Assembly: GCA_948852945.1 (NCBI GenBank)
Contig: CAQPBJ010000001.1
Location: 65,617-129,616, forward strand
Direction: 5' to 3'
DNA: 64,000 bases
DNA from: an uncultured Clostridia bacterium
GTDB taxonomy: Bacteria; Bacillota; Clostridia; TANB77; CAG-508
A program made the translations under genes and the position numbers. The notes under the pieces are model-generated. The model worked only from the letters and a program-made list of their open reading frames with translations, did no database searches and was not told the origin of the DNA. Each line of letters begins with the position of its first letter. Position 1 is the first letter of the stretch. This document shows, in pieces, positions 34,368-42,880 of the stretch.

Positions 34368-35178
34368 TTTTCTTTACCTCCTTAGAATTTATATAATCTT
34401 TTGATAAATCCTCACAAAGTTCAAATCTATGTTTTTGACCAGTGATATTATCTTTTTTATTAGGATCAATTTCTTCAAAAAACATTTTAGCAGGCCTGTT
34501 CCAAAGCATAGAATCTTTTCTTTCATATAATGGTCTATAAACAATCATATCTTCTTTAGTTTCAGAATCCATACTAATATTTTCTATGAAATAGTAATTT
34601 CCTTTATAATGACGAAATACTTTGCCAATATAATCAACATAAATTTTAGAGCCAACTAAACCATCTTCATCTTGATAAACAGGAGTAGACTCGTTTTGAT
34701 ATAGTAAATCTTCAGTCATTCCATCAGTTAATTCTTCGAAAACAATTTGGCCAATACGTAAGTTAGGAGTTATTCTATACGAATTGCAAGACATATTATG
34801 CATTGCAATATTTAAAATTCCAGAATAACCAGCCTGAGCATGTTGAAGATTTATATATAAACCTAATCTACTAAGAGATGTTCTAGGTCTAATATGAGCA
34901 ACTATATTTTCAGGCAGATATATTTTTTCATTTAAAGCACATAAAATAGTTTCATTAGGTTTTAAACAATATCCATTTTTTATATCAACTTCTTCATACA
35001 TTTTTGAAATTTGTTCACTATTATTCAAATCAATTACTTTAAAAGACTTTTTAATTTTCAAAATTGTAGAGGAGACTGATATATCATAAGAACCTGAATT
35101 TACATTATCTATATTAAATGGGTTAATTAAATCTTTTTCTTCTACTAATTTTTTAATATCATTTCCATTAAGTATCAT
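34354..35178 (-). CDS. dCTP deaminase-like protein fused to a DUF1653 domain
   Basis: 274 residues. Residues 1-185 resemble the dCTP deaminase/dUTPase trimer fold: NVNSGSYDISVSSTILKI, GYCLKPNETILCALNEKIYLPENIVAHIRPRTSLSRLGL, then HAQAGYSGILNIAMHN and RIGQIVFEEL. Residues about 205-265 form a DUF1653 domain (GKVFRHYKGNYYFIENISMDSETKED, DNITGQKHRFEL). Deamination of dCTP is likely but not proven. First gene of the T-box operon, which is an odd partner for serS. Confidence 0.75.
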   Translation of the reverse strand: MILNGNDIKKLVEEKDLINPFNIDNVNSGSYDISVSSTILKIKKSFKVIDLNNSEQISKMYEEVDIKNGYCLKPNETILCALNEKIYLPENIVAHIRPRTSLSRLGLYINLQHAQAGYSGILNIAMHNMSCNSYRITPNLRIGQIVFEELTDGMTEDLLYQNESTPVYQDEDGLVGSKIYVDYIGKVFRHYKGNYYFIENISMDSETKEDMIVYRPLYERKDSMLWNRPAKMFFEEIDPNKKDNITGQKHRFELCEDLSKDYINSKEVKKNERS

Positions 35179-35194
35179 AATAACTCCTTAAAAA

Positions 35195-35420
35195 CAAAAA
35201 ATCCCTTATGCTAAAAGCATAAGGGCGATTAATATTTCGCGGTACCACCTTGATTTATAACTTGATAAGTACTATAACCTGTACAAAAGGTCTAACTTAT
35301 TAGGTTAGAAGCTAAAGAGTAGATTCATAAAATGTTTTAATCTGTTTTCACCAGCCACAGACTCTCTAATAAAACTTAGATTACTATAATCTCTTATCAT
35401 TGCCAAATTATGTATACAAT
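35195..35420 (-). promoter_or_regulatory. T-box leader (serine type)
   Basis: On the minus strand the leader has stem I with GGCTGGTGAAAACAGA and a specifier loop reading GAA-TCT-ACTC (Ser codon TCT). The T-box proper is AAGGTGGTACCGCG, and the terminator pairs CCCTTATGC with GCATAAGGG (35202-35225) followed by ATTTTTTG. Uncharged tRNA-Ser should promote antitermination of the dcd-like, DUF1653 and serS genes. Confidence 0.92.
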
Positions 35421-35447
35421 TTTAGCATCAAAATAAATATTTGTCAA
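35415..35447 (-). promoter_or_regulatory. Promoter of the T-box operon
   Basis: Minus-strand TTGACA and TAAAAT, 17 bases apart, just upstream of T-box stem I. Confidence 0.7.
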
Positions 35448-35507
35448 ATGTTGAAATAGAAAAATATTATTGATAAAATCTAAAGAAAAAAAGAGAAGGA
35501 AGAAAAA

Positions 35508-36068
35508 ATGAGTGAAGAAGAACAAATAAAAAGAATAAAAAAAATAAGAAATATCAGCATAATAATTATTATAATTATAGATGTTATGCTTATAGGATTA
35601 TTAATATTCATGCAATCAAGTAGTAAACGTTCTGTAAGTAGTTGTACAACAATGAGCTCACAAGAAAAAGAATTGTATAATTCTAAAATTTCAAAATATA
35701 TAGGTAACGAAAAAAAAGGCTCTGATGTAAAAATAATGATTGAAGAAATTATCACCAACAATAATCAATATATTGGAGAAAGAGAAAAATTTATATCTAT
35801 ATATAGTAAAAATATAAAAGCATATAAAAATGAAGAAAAGTTAGAAAAAATAAATAAAAAAGCAAATGTAAACGAAGATAGTAATGGAGAAAATAATCAA
35901 GAAAATATAGATATAGCAGCTAAAGAATATAGAAAATTAGCCCAGAAAATTTCATCAGGAAAAGAGTATAAAGTAGAAGCAGAATATAGTGATGGAATAA
36001 TTTACAAAGTTATAATAACACAAAATAATGAAGAAAACGCCGATAAGGAAGGAAAAGAAGATGAATGA
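35508..36068 (+). CDS. Membrane-anchored protein of unknown function
   Basis: 186 residues. A basic start (EEQIKRIKKIRN) precedes one strong transmembrane segment (residues 17-37, almost all Ile/Leu). The rest is Lys/Glu/Asn-rich and probably extracellular, with a coiled-coil tendency. No family recognised. It overlaps the next gene by 8 bases (ATGAATGA), so the two are translationally coupled. Confidence 0.65.
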   Translation: MSEEEQIKRIKKIRNISIIIIIIIDVMLIGLLIFMQSSSKRSVSSCTTMSSQEKELYNSKISKYIGNEKKGSDVKIMIEEIITNNNQYIGEREKFISIYSKNIKAYKNEEKLEKINKKANVNEDSNGENNQENIDIAAKEYRKLAQKISSGKEYKVEAEYSDGIIYKVIITQNNEENADKEGKEDE

Positions 36069-36741
36069 TAGAGTAAAAAAAGAAAAAGAGAAAGCAATAG
36101 TAATAGTTTTAGCAACTGTGGCATTAACACTTTTACCACTTATTGGTACAATTGTATTATATATATATAATGAAGTAAACAGCCCAATACAAACAGCAAA
36201 ACCAATCATATATCTATATCCAGAAGAAGAAACAGAGGTAACAGTATCATTAGGATATCCAGAGAAAATAATGACATCATATCCAAAATATGAAAATGGA
36301 TGGAATGTGACAGCAAAACCAGACGGAACACTAATTTATAATCAAACAGGAAGAGAATTGTATTCATTATATTGGGAAGGCGATAATAATATAGCTATAG
36401 ACACTAAAGAAGGATTTGTAGTAAAAGGCGAAGATTCAGCTAGATTTTTAGAAGAAAAGCTAGAAATATTAGGGCTAAACGAAAGAGAATCAGAAGAATT
36501 TATAGTATATTGGCTACCAAAATTAGAAGCAAATAAATATAATTTTATAAGATTTGAGACAATGGACAAAATAAATGAAGATATGCCACTAGAAATAAAT
36601 CCAAAACCAGACACACTAATACGTGCATGGATGGAATTTAAAGGTTTAGATAAATATAAAAAAGTACAAGAGCAACAACTACAAACACAAGAAAGAAAAG
36701 GATTTGTAGCAGTAGAATGGGGCGGAGTAGAGTTAAAGTAG
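36061..36741 (+). CDS. Membrane-anchored conserved protein of unknown function
   Basis: 226 residues. One transmembrane helix (about 12-36) is followed by an extracellular domain with KPIIYLYPEEETEVTVSLGYP, YENGWNVTAKPDGTLIYN, RELYSLYWEG and a conserved end RKGFVAVEWGG. I recall this domain as a conserved hypothetical family of Firmicutes and other bacteria. The start at 36061 is coupled to the gene upstream; an earlier in-frame start at 36028 lacks a better site. Confidence 0.7.
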   Translation: MNDRVKKEKEKAIVIVLATVALTLLPLIGTIVLYIYNEVNSPIQTAKPIIYLYPEEETEVTVSLGYPEKIMTSYPKYENGWNVTAKPDGTLIYNQTGRELYSLYWEGDNNIAIDTKEGFVVKGEDSARFLEEKLEILGLNERESEEFIVYWLPKLEANKYNFIRFETMDKINEDMPLEINPKPDTLIRAWMEFKGLDKYKKVQEQQLQTQERKGFVAVEWGGVELK

Positions 36742-36750
36742 GAGGAAAAA

Positions 36751-37482
36751 ATGAAAAAAATATTGATGGCAATATTAACAATAGCTATAGCAATTTTAAT
36801 ATCAGCATTAGTCTTATATATTAATGTTTTTTCAGAAAAAGCTAAAAACAATATTCAAAAAGAAGAACAAACCCTAGTAAAAACAAACATCTTAGATGAA
36901 GATGAAATAGCTGAATATGAAAAGAAAATAGATAAAGCAGAAGAAAAAGCTAAAGAGAATATAAAAAAAGAAGAAATTACTGAAGCAAAAATAGAAGAGG
37001 CAATAACATATATAGAAAAAAATATAGAACTTACAACTGAAGATAATAATACAGAAAGCTTTGAAAAAATGGCATATTATGGAGCATATCTAAAAAATGT
37101 AACAACATATAAGGAAGATGAAAAGAAAAGCGAAATATCTTTGCTGGGAGAAAATACCTTAGCATATTCAAAAGAGGCACTAAAATTCATAGAAAATAAT
37201 ACAAAAACAAAAGAAAATATTGAAGCACCAGAGCAGACAGCAAATGTAATAGAAAGTACAATTGAAAATAACACACCAGAAACAAGTACAATACCATCAG
37301 AAACATCGATGCCAGAACAAACAGCAATACCACCAGTAAATGTAATAGAAGTAAACACAAGCACTACATTAGAAAAAGCTAAAACAAAAGTAAAAGCTTC
37401 GATAAGTAAAATAAATAATTTAAACAGAAGAAAATTAATTACAGAATTAATAGAAAGAATAAAAAGTAGCTCTCAAAACTGA
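36751..37482 (+). CDS. Membrane-anchored low-complexity protein
   Basis: 243 residues: an N-terminal transmembrane segment (ILMAILTIAIAILISALVLYI), then Lys/Glu-rich coiled-coil sequence, a Thr/Pro/Glu linker near residues 155-205 and a basic helical end. No family recognised. Ribosome-binding site AGGAGGAAAAA, 9 bases after the previous stop, so it belongs to the same three-gene envelope-type operon. A hairpin of AGAGCT-type follows at 37470-37490. Confidence 0.65.
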   Translation: MKKILMAILTIAIAILISALVLYINVFSEKAKNNIQKEEQTLVKTNILDEDEIAEYEKKIDKAEEKAKENIKKEEITEAKIEEAITYIEKNIELTTEDNNTESFEKMAYYGAYLKNVTTYKEDEKKSEISLLGENTLAYSKEALKFIENNTKTKENIEAPEQTANVIESTIENNTPETSTIPSETSMPEQTAIPPVNVIEVNTSTTLEKAKTKVKASISKINNLNRRKLITELIERIKSSSQN

Positions 37483-37505
37483 GAGCTTTTAAAAAAGGTG
37501 GAAAA

Positions 37506-38154
37506 ATGAAAGAATATGAACTAAGTATGGTATGCGGCAGATTTTGCCACATACATAATCGGACATAAATCAATAATAGATAAAGCCATATCTTTATCAG
37601 AAAGAGTACTAATATTAGTAGGATCAGCAAGTGAAAGTCACACATTAAGAAATCCATTTACATCAGATTTTAGAATAGAATTACTAAAAAAAGTATATAA
37701 CAGTCCAAAAATAAAAATAGAAAAATTAAATGACATGACAAATGAATATGATATAAGCTATGAATGGGGAGAATATGTAATAAATAATGTAAAAAAACAT
37801 GAGGGAAAATTTGCTGATATTATAATAACTGGTGACGATGACTTAAGAAAAGGATGGTTTTCAGAAGAACAAATGGAAAATACTAAAGAAATATTAGTAG
37901 ACAGAAAAATATTAGATATTTCAGCAACAGAACTTAGAGGATATTTACTTTTAAGCGATAAAGAAAAATGGAAAAAATATGTTCCAACAGAAATAATATC
38001 AGATTTTGAAAAAATAAGAGAAAAGCTATTAGAAGTAAAAGAATATAGAGAAATTTTAGAAAAACTAAAAGAAAGTAAAACAATAGAAAATTTCAGAAAA
38101 ATTTATAAAGAATATGAGGAAAAAGATAAAAAAGAAAAAATGAAGAATAATTAA
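37506..38154 (+). CDS. Nicotinamide/nicotinate-nucleotide adenylyltransferase-like protein; needs +1 shift at CGG 37560-37562
   Basis: Frame 0 reads GRFCHIHN and then meets CGG (37560-37562), ACA, TAA. Skipping one base at CGG continues as GHKSIIDKAISLSERVLILVGSA, giving the nucleotidyltransferase motif GRFxxxHNGH and later ISATELRGYLL (ISxTxxR). The joined product is 215 residues (649 bases = 3 x 216 + 1). The family makes NAD-type dinucleotides from ATP. No other disruption is visible. One of four CGG-linked +1 sites in the window; a sequencing insertion cannot be excluded from sequence alone. Confidence 0.8.
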
Positions 38155-38192
38155 AAAGTACAAGCATATAATAATGGTAGGAGGAAATTAAA

Positions 38193-38432
38193 ATGTACGA
38201 GTCATACATAAAAGAAGTTCCTATCATGGATTTAAAAAAAGAAGAATGTGATCAATCTTTAATACAAAGTATATTAGAAACACAAAAAAGATTAGATATA
38301 GCACACAAAAATTTTCAATATGCCAAAGGAGATCTAGTAGATTATTATGCATATCAAATAAAATCAGAACAAGCAAAAATAGATTATCTACTAAAACAAG
38401 CAAAAAACAAAAAAATAACAAAATCAAATTAA
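38193..38432 (+). CDS. DUF2508 (YaaL-like) small protein
   Basis: 79 residues, helical: SLIQSILETQKRLDIAHKNFQYAKGDLVDYYAYQIKSEQAKIDYLLKQAK matches (as sections) the DUF2508/YaaL pattern of a helix, a D/PxLIDYYIYQIKA-like core and LLKKAK. Role unknown; in bacilli it lies near recR. Ribosome-binding site GGAGGAAAT. Confidence 0.75.
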   Translation: MYESYIKEVPIMDLKKEECDQSLIQSILETQKRLDIAHKNFQYAKGDLVDYYAYQIKSEQAKIDYLLKQAKNKKITKSN

Positions 38433-38460
38433 AAAGCAGACTTTAAAAGTCTGCTTTTTA
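38431..38460 (+). terminator. Terminator between convergent DUF2508 and glmS
   Basis: AAAAAGCAGAC pairs with GTCTGCTTTTT (11 bp); effective in both directions. Confidence 0.9.
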
Positions 38461-38530
38461 ATTTGATTTGATTTGATATTTGTAATTTTTATTTTAATAG
38501 GAAATTACGTTCATCCTATTCATATTAAAG

Positions 38531-40369
38531 TTACTCAACAGTAACTGATTTAGCTAAATTTCTTGGTTTATCTACATCTAATCCCTTTTCTTTAGATATG
38601 TAATAAGCAAAAAGTTGAAGAGGGATAACCGATAAAATAGGAGAGATAAGCGGACTAGTTTCTGGAATTTTTATTAAATTATCAAAAACTTTGTCTCCTA
38701 AATCTTGATTTGTAACTACTAAAGTTTTAGCTCCTCTAGTAATAACCTCTTGTAAGTTGCTAATAGTCTTAGGTGTAAGAGATGAATCTGTCATAATAGA
38801 AACAACAGTTATACCTTTTTCTATTAAAGCAATAGTACCATGTTTTAGTTCTCCAGCAGCATAAGCTTCAGAATGAATATAAGAAATTTCTTTAAGTTTT
38901 AAAGAAGCTTCCATAACAGCTGCATAATCAATACCTCTTCCTAAGAAGAAAACATCTTTTTCAGTATAAACTTTTTTAGCAAAAGTTTTAATTGAATCAG
39001 CTGTTTTCAAAGCAGTTTCAACTTTAGCAGGAAGAGCTAAAATATCTTTTTTCAATTCAGGAATTAAATCAGATTTTATTCCTAAAATTTCTGCAAAATA
39101 TATTGCAACAATAGACATTAAAACAACTTGTGAAGTATATGCTTTTGTAGAAGCAACAGCAATCTCAGGACCAGCATGAGTATAAACTGTATAATCAGCT
39201 TCACGAGTTATAGAACTTCCAATAACATTTGAAATAGCTAATGTTTTTGCGCCTTTAGATTTTGAAAGTTTTAAAGCAGCAATAGTATCAGCTGTTTCAC
39301 CTGATTGACTAATAAAAATAACTAATGATTTTTCATCAATAAGTGGATCTCTATATCTAAATTCAGAAGCAATATCAACTTCTGTTTGAATATGACAAAG
39401 TTTTTCAAATAAAGGTTTTACAGCAAGACCCGCGTGCATAGCAGTACCACAAGCTACAATATAAATTTTATTTAAAGAACTTAAATATTCTTTAGAAAGT
39501 TCTAGGTTTTCAATAGAGCAAATACCATCTTGAGTTAATCTAGAACCAATAGTTTCTCTAATAGATTTTGGTTGCTCAAAAATTTCCTTAAGCATAAAAT
39601 CATCATAACCATCTTTTTCAGCAGCAGAAGCATTCCAATCAATGTTAACAACTTGTTTATTAATTGGTTTTAAATTTTCATCATAAAATTCTGCTGAATC
39701 TCTAGATAATACAACATATTCTAAATCTTCTAAAAGATAAAAATCTTTTGTATAAGAAAGAATAGCTGGAATATCAGAACTAATATAATTTTCACCATTA
39801 GCTTTTCCTATAACTAATGGACTATCTTTTCTAACAACAATCATTTTTTCAGGAAGATATGTAGAAATAATTTCTAAAGCAAAACTTCCATGTAAATCGT
39901 TACAAGCTGAAACAACAGCTCTTAAAACTTTTTTATCATCATTAATTGAATCATTATTATAATAATAATCAATTAAATTAGGAACAACTTCTGTATCTGT
40001 TTGAGAATAGAAAGTATACCCGTTTTTACCTAAAAATTCTCTAAGTTCATTATAGTTTTCAATAACACCATTGTGAACAACCGCAAAATTTTTATTTTTA
40101 TCAGTATGAGGGTGAGAATTTTCATCAGAAGGTTTACCATGAGTAGCCCATCTAGTATGAGCAATACCAATAGATCCTTCTAAAGAGTCGATAGCTTCAA
40201 CACTTTCAAGTGCAGCAACTCTTCCTTTAGTTTTTACAACGTTGATTCCATTTTTTTCAACAGTTGCAACTCCTGCAGAGTCATAACCTCTGTATTCTAG
40301 TCTTAATAGACCATTAATTAATATAGGTTTAGCTTTTTTATTACCTATATATCCTACAATACCACACAT
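38531..40369 (-). CDS. glmS: Glutamine--fructose-6-phosphate aminotransferase
   Basis: A 612-residue enzyme making glucosamine-6-phosphate for peptidoglycan. The N-terminal glutaminase has CGIVGYIGNKKAKPILINGLLRLEYRGYDSAG with catalytic Cys2. Two SIS domains follow (VACGTAMHAGLAVK, SQSGETADTIAALKLSK, STKAYTSQV) and the end is DKPRNLAKSVTVE. Complete. Controlled by the ribozyme in its leader. Confidence 0.97.
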   Translation of the reverse strand: MCGIVGYIGNKKAKPILINGLLRLEYRGYDSAGVATVEKNGINVVKTKGRVAALESVEAIDSLEGSIGIAHTRWATHGKPSDENSHPHTDKNKNFAVVHNGVIENYNELREFLGKNGYTFYSQTDTEVVPNLIDYYYNNDSINDDKKVLRAVVSACNDLHGSFALEIISTYLPEKMIVVRKDSPLVIGKANGENYISSDIPAILSYTKDFYLLEDLEYVVLSRDSAEFYDENLKPINKQVVNIDWNASAAEKDGYDDFMLKEIFEQPKSIRETIGSRLTQDGICSIENLELSKEYLSSLNKIYIVACGTAMHAGLAVKPLFEKLCHIQTEVDIASEFRYRDPLIDEKSLVIFISQSGETADTIAALKLSKSKGAKTLAISNVIGSSITREADYTVYTHAGPEIAVASTKAYTSQVVLMSIVAIYFAEILGIKSDLIPELKKDILALPAKVETALKTADSIKTFAKKVYTEKDVFFLGRGIDYAAVMEASLKLKEISYIHSEAYAAGELKHGTIALIEKGITVVSIMTDSSLTPKTISNLQEVITRGAKTLVVTNQDLGDKVFDNLIKIPETSPLISPILSVIPLQLFAYYISKEKGLDVDKPRNLAKSVTVE

Positions 40370-40494
40370 AATACCTCCTTTGTGGAATATATCTATACAA
40401 AAAGTGAAACAAAATCACAAAATATAAAGGCAGAGAAAAAACTGTCTCTAAAGATTTGTATAAATTAATTCATTTGTAAATATTATGTGAAAAA

Positions 40495-40645
40495 ATATAT
40501 TTACGTGAAAAAGTTATTGTTTCACCATTACTGATGAACTTTGTACTAATTCTAATGACAGTAACATGCCATAGAGTATCCGCCGAAAAACTCGATAAAC
40601 TCTAACCTCGTTAAGTGTTTAAAAATCAAACACTCTGGCGCTTTT
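40495..40645 (-). promoter_or_regulatory. glmS ribozyme
   Basis: On the minus strand the core begins AGCGCCAGAG near 40642 (cleavage just before GCGCC), continues ACGAGGTTAGAGTTTATCGAG, then TTCGGCGGATACTCTATGGC and a 3' hairpin region. It self-cleaves with glucosamine-6-phosphate and so lowers glmS expression. It lies 130 bases before the glmS start. Confidence 0.93.
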
Positions 40646-40818
40646 AAAAATAAACTTTTAACCTCCTTTCAAAATAGATTTTTTATATTTTATTCACATC
40701 ATAATCCACATATTACTATAAAAGTAAAAAAAAAGCAAATCTACAAATTTTATCAAAAATATTGAAAAAAATAATTATTAAAAATATAATAAAAATACAA
40801 ATTAAAGGAGGAGAAAAA

Positions 40819-41094
40819 ATGAGAAACGAAAAAGGATCAATATTAATGATGATGATACCAGTATTTGCTATATTAATAATATCAGTTGGAATATCTGTGT
40901 ATAACAACGCAAATGAAACTTTCAGATCTACACAATCTGAATTAAATGAAATAGAAAGAAAATTTCAAGATGAACAGAATTATCTTGATAGTGTATACAA
41001 TTATACAGATTATAATTATACTGATTATTATGATGATGACTATGACGACTATGACTATGACGATTATAATGATTATGACGACTACGATTATTAA
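40819..41094 (+). CDS. Small membrane protein with Tyr/Asp-repeat tail
   Basis: 91 residues. NEKGSILMMMIPVFAILIISVG resembles the N-terminus of pilin-like or TadE/PilX-type proteins: a short charged lead, Gly, then a hydrophobic helix. A short helical stretch follows, then about 30 residues made almost only of Tyr and Asp in DYDD-like repeats. Start at 40819 after AAAGGAGGAGAAAAA. No family recognised; the tail could bind cations or be a phosphorylation target. Own terminator at 41097-41128. Confidence 0.65.
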   Translation: MRNEKGSILMMMIPVFAILIISVGISVYNNANETFRSTQSELNEIERKFQDEQNYLDSVYNYTDYNYTDYYDDDYDDYDYDDYNDYDDYDY

Positions 41095-41096
41095 AA

Positions 41097-41130
41097 AATA
41101 GCATTTAGAAATAAATGCTATTTTTTTGTT
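41097..41130 (+). terminator. Terminator after Tyr/Asp-rich gene
   Basis: AAATAGCATT pairs with AATGCTATTT followed by TTTT. Confidence 0.85.
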
Positions 41131-41176
41131 TCACATTAATAAAATAATTGCTGAGTAAAAAATGTGTAATAAAAAG

Positions 41177-41205
41177 TTGCGAAACATGTCGAATTATGAT
41201 ACAAT
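41177..41205 (+). promoter_or_regulatory. neuB promoter
   Basis: TTGCGA at 41177-41182 and TACAAT at 41200-41205, spacing 17. Confidence 0.65.
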
Positions 41206-41229
41206 GACTAAGCCGAGGGGGGAATAAGT

Positions 41230-42273
41230 ATGGATAAATATTTTGAAATCTCTGGAAGAAAAATAGGCCCAAAATACGAACCAGTAATAATTGCTGAAAT
41301 AGGAATTAACCATGGAGGTGACTTAGATGTTGCCAAAACTATGGTAGATGCAGCTTACAAGTCCGGACTCGAAATAATAAAACATCAAACACATATCCCT
41401 GAAGAAGAGATAACACCGCTTGCAAAAGAGTTAAAAATGTGTCAAAGTGAAGAATGCAATTTATATGAAACCTTAGAAAAAATTTCTTTAACAGAAGAGC
41501 AAGAAAGAGAATTGCAAAAATATGTTGAAGACAAAGGAATGATATTCATATCAGCACCGTTTTCTTTTGCTGCGGTAGATAGACTAGAAAGAATGAACAT
41601 ACCAGCATACAAAATAAGTTCTACAATGATGAACAACTATCCATTGTTAGAATATGTAGCAAGCAAAAGAAAGCCAATAATTTTATCAACAGGAATGAAT
41701 GATATGGAAGCAGTTAGAAAAGCAGTAAAAACTATAAAAAAATATCACAGTGAATTTGCCCTTTTACACTGCACAAACATATATCCAACACCAGCTGACA
41801 AGTTAAGACTAAATTCTTTAAAAGAATTTGAAGAAGCTTTTCCAAAAGGAATTATTGGATTATCAGACCATTCATTAAATAATTTTTCATCTTATGCAGC
41901 ACTAACTTTAGGTGCATCAATAATTGAAAAGCACTTTACTGATAGAGTTGATAGAACAGGACCAGATATAAAATGGTCAATGACTCCAAAAGAAGCAAAA
42001 GAATTATTAGCATTTGCAAAAGATATAAATAAAATGAAAGAAGGAAAAAAAGAAGCATTAGCAGAAGAACTAGAAGTGAGCGAAAAATTATTTAATACAG
42101 TAGTAACAAGAAGAGCAATAAGAAAAGGTTCATGCTTAACTAAAGATGATTTAACAACTAAAGGACCAAATCAATCTGGAATACCAGCAGAAGACTTATA
42201 TAAAGTTGTATGGAAAAAAGCTAAAAAAGATTTTCCTGCTGATTATCACTTAGAATGGGAAGATTTAGCATAG
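41230..42273 (+). CDS. neuB: N-acetylneuraminate synthase-like protein (NeuB/SpsE/PseI family)
   Basis: A 347-residue sialic-acid-synthase family enzyme condensing phosphoenolpyruvate with an amino sugar. The TIM barrel shows VIIAEIGINHGGDLDVAKTMVDAA, SAPFSFAAVDRLE, LSTGMNDMEAV, LLHCTNIYPTP, IGLSDHS and IEKHFTDRVDRTGPDIKWSM. A C-terminal SAF/antifreeze-like domain (RRAIRKGSCLTKDDLTTKGP) completes it. It stands alone; no CMP-sugar synthetase or epimerase is nearby, so the sugar is undetermined. Confidence 0.88.
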   Translation: MDKYFEISGRKIGPKYEPVIIAEIGINHGGDLDVAKTMVDAAYKSGLEIIKHQTHIPEEEITPLAKELKMCQSEECNLYETLEKISLTEEQERELQKYVEDKGMIFISAPFSFAAVDRLERMNIPAYKISSTMMNNYPLLEYVASKRKPIILSTGMNDMEAVRKAVKTIKKYHSEFALLHCTNIYPTPADKLRLNSLKEFEEAFPKGIIGLSDHSLNNFSSYAALTLGASIIEKHFTDRVDRTGPDIKWSMTPKEAKELLAFAKDINKMKEGKKEALAEELEVSEKLFNTVVTRRAIRKGSCLTKDDLTTKGPNQSGIPAEDLYKVVWKKAKKDFPADYHLEWEDLA

Positions 42274-42296
42274 AATAAACAATAATAAATAAAATA

Positions 42297-42340
42297 AGCA
42301 AACTTGAATTACTAAAAATAGTGATTTTAGTTTGCTTTGT
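42297..42340 (+). terminator. Terminator after neuB
   Basis: AAGCAAACT..AT pairs with AT..AGTTTGCTT, then TGTTATTAT. Confidence 0.75.
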
Positions 42341-42360
42341 TATTATATAAGGAGATAAAA

Positions 42361-42879
42361 ATGAAGATAAAAACATTAATAAGCAGTGAAGAATTGCAAA
42401 AAAGAATAAAAGAAATAGGAAAACAAATAACAGAAGAATATAGAAATAAAGAAATAGTAATAATTTGTATATTAAGAGGAGCTGTATATTTTGCTACAGA
42501 TTTAACTAAATATATAGATAGTAATAATTTAATAATGGAATTCATGCAAGTATCAAGTTATGGTAATATGAAAGAATCAACAGGAGAACTAAAAATAAAA
42601 AAAGATTTAGATGTAAATATAGAAGGAAAAAATGTAATAATAGTAGAAGATATAATTGATAGCGGATTTACGATGTTAAATTTAAAAAAATATTTGATAT
42701 CTAAAAAACCAGAAAGCTTAAAAGTATGCACATTATTAGATAAAAAAGACAGAAGAAAAGTAGAAATAGAAGCAGATTATATTGGATTTGAAATTCCAAA
42801 TAAATTTGTGTTAGGATATGGATTAGACTATGAGGAATATTACAGAAATTTACCATATATAGCATATAGTGAGGATTAA
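42361..42879 (+). CDS. hpt: Hypoxanthine phosphoribosyltransferase
   Basis: A 172-residue purine salvage enzyme. The PRPP-binding motif is NVIIVEDIIDSGFTM near residues 90-104; VIICILRGAVYFATDL and a C-terminal FVLGYGLDYEEYYRNLPYI (the usual HPRT end) are present. Start at 42361 after ATAAGGAG. The uvrC start follows the stop by 1 base. Confidence 0.94.
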   Translation: MKIKTLISSEELQKRIKEIGKQITEEYRNKEIVIICILRGAVYFATDLTKYIDSNNLIMEFMQVSSYGNMKESTGELKIKKDLDVNIEGKNVIIVEDIIDSGFTMLNLKKYLISKKPESLKVCTLLDKKDRRKVEIEADYIGFEIPNKFVLGYGLDYEEYYRNLPYIAYSED

Positions 42880-42880
42880 A

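Noticed and set aside
37506..38154. Insertion placed before ATC (IGHKS) rather than at CGG in the NMN enzyme
   Set aside because: Reading AAT then GGA gives HNGH, the family motif. Placing the extra base one position earlier gives a poorer motif, so the CGG position is preferred.
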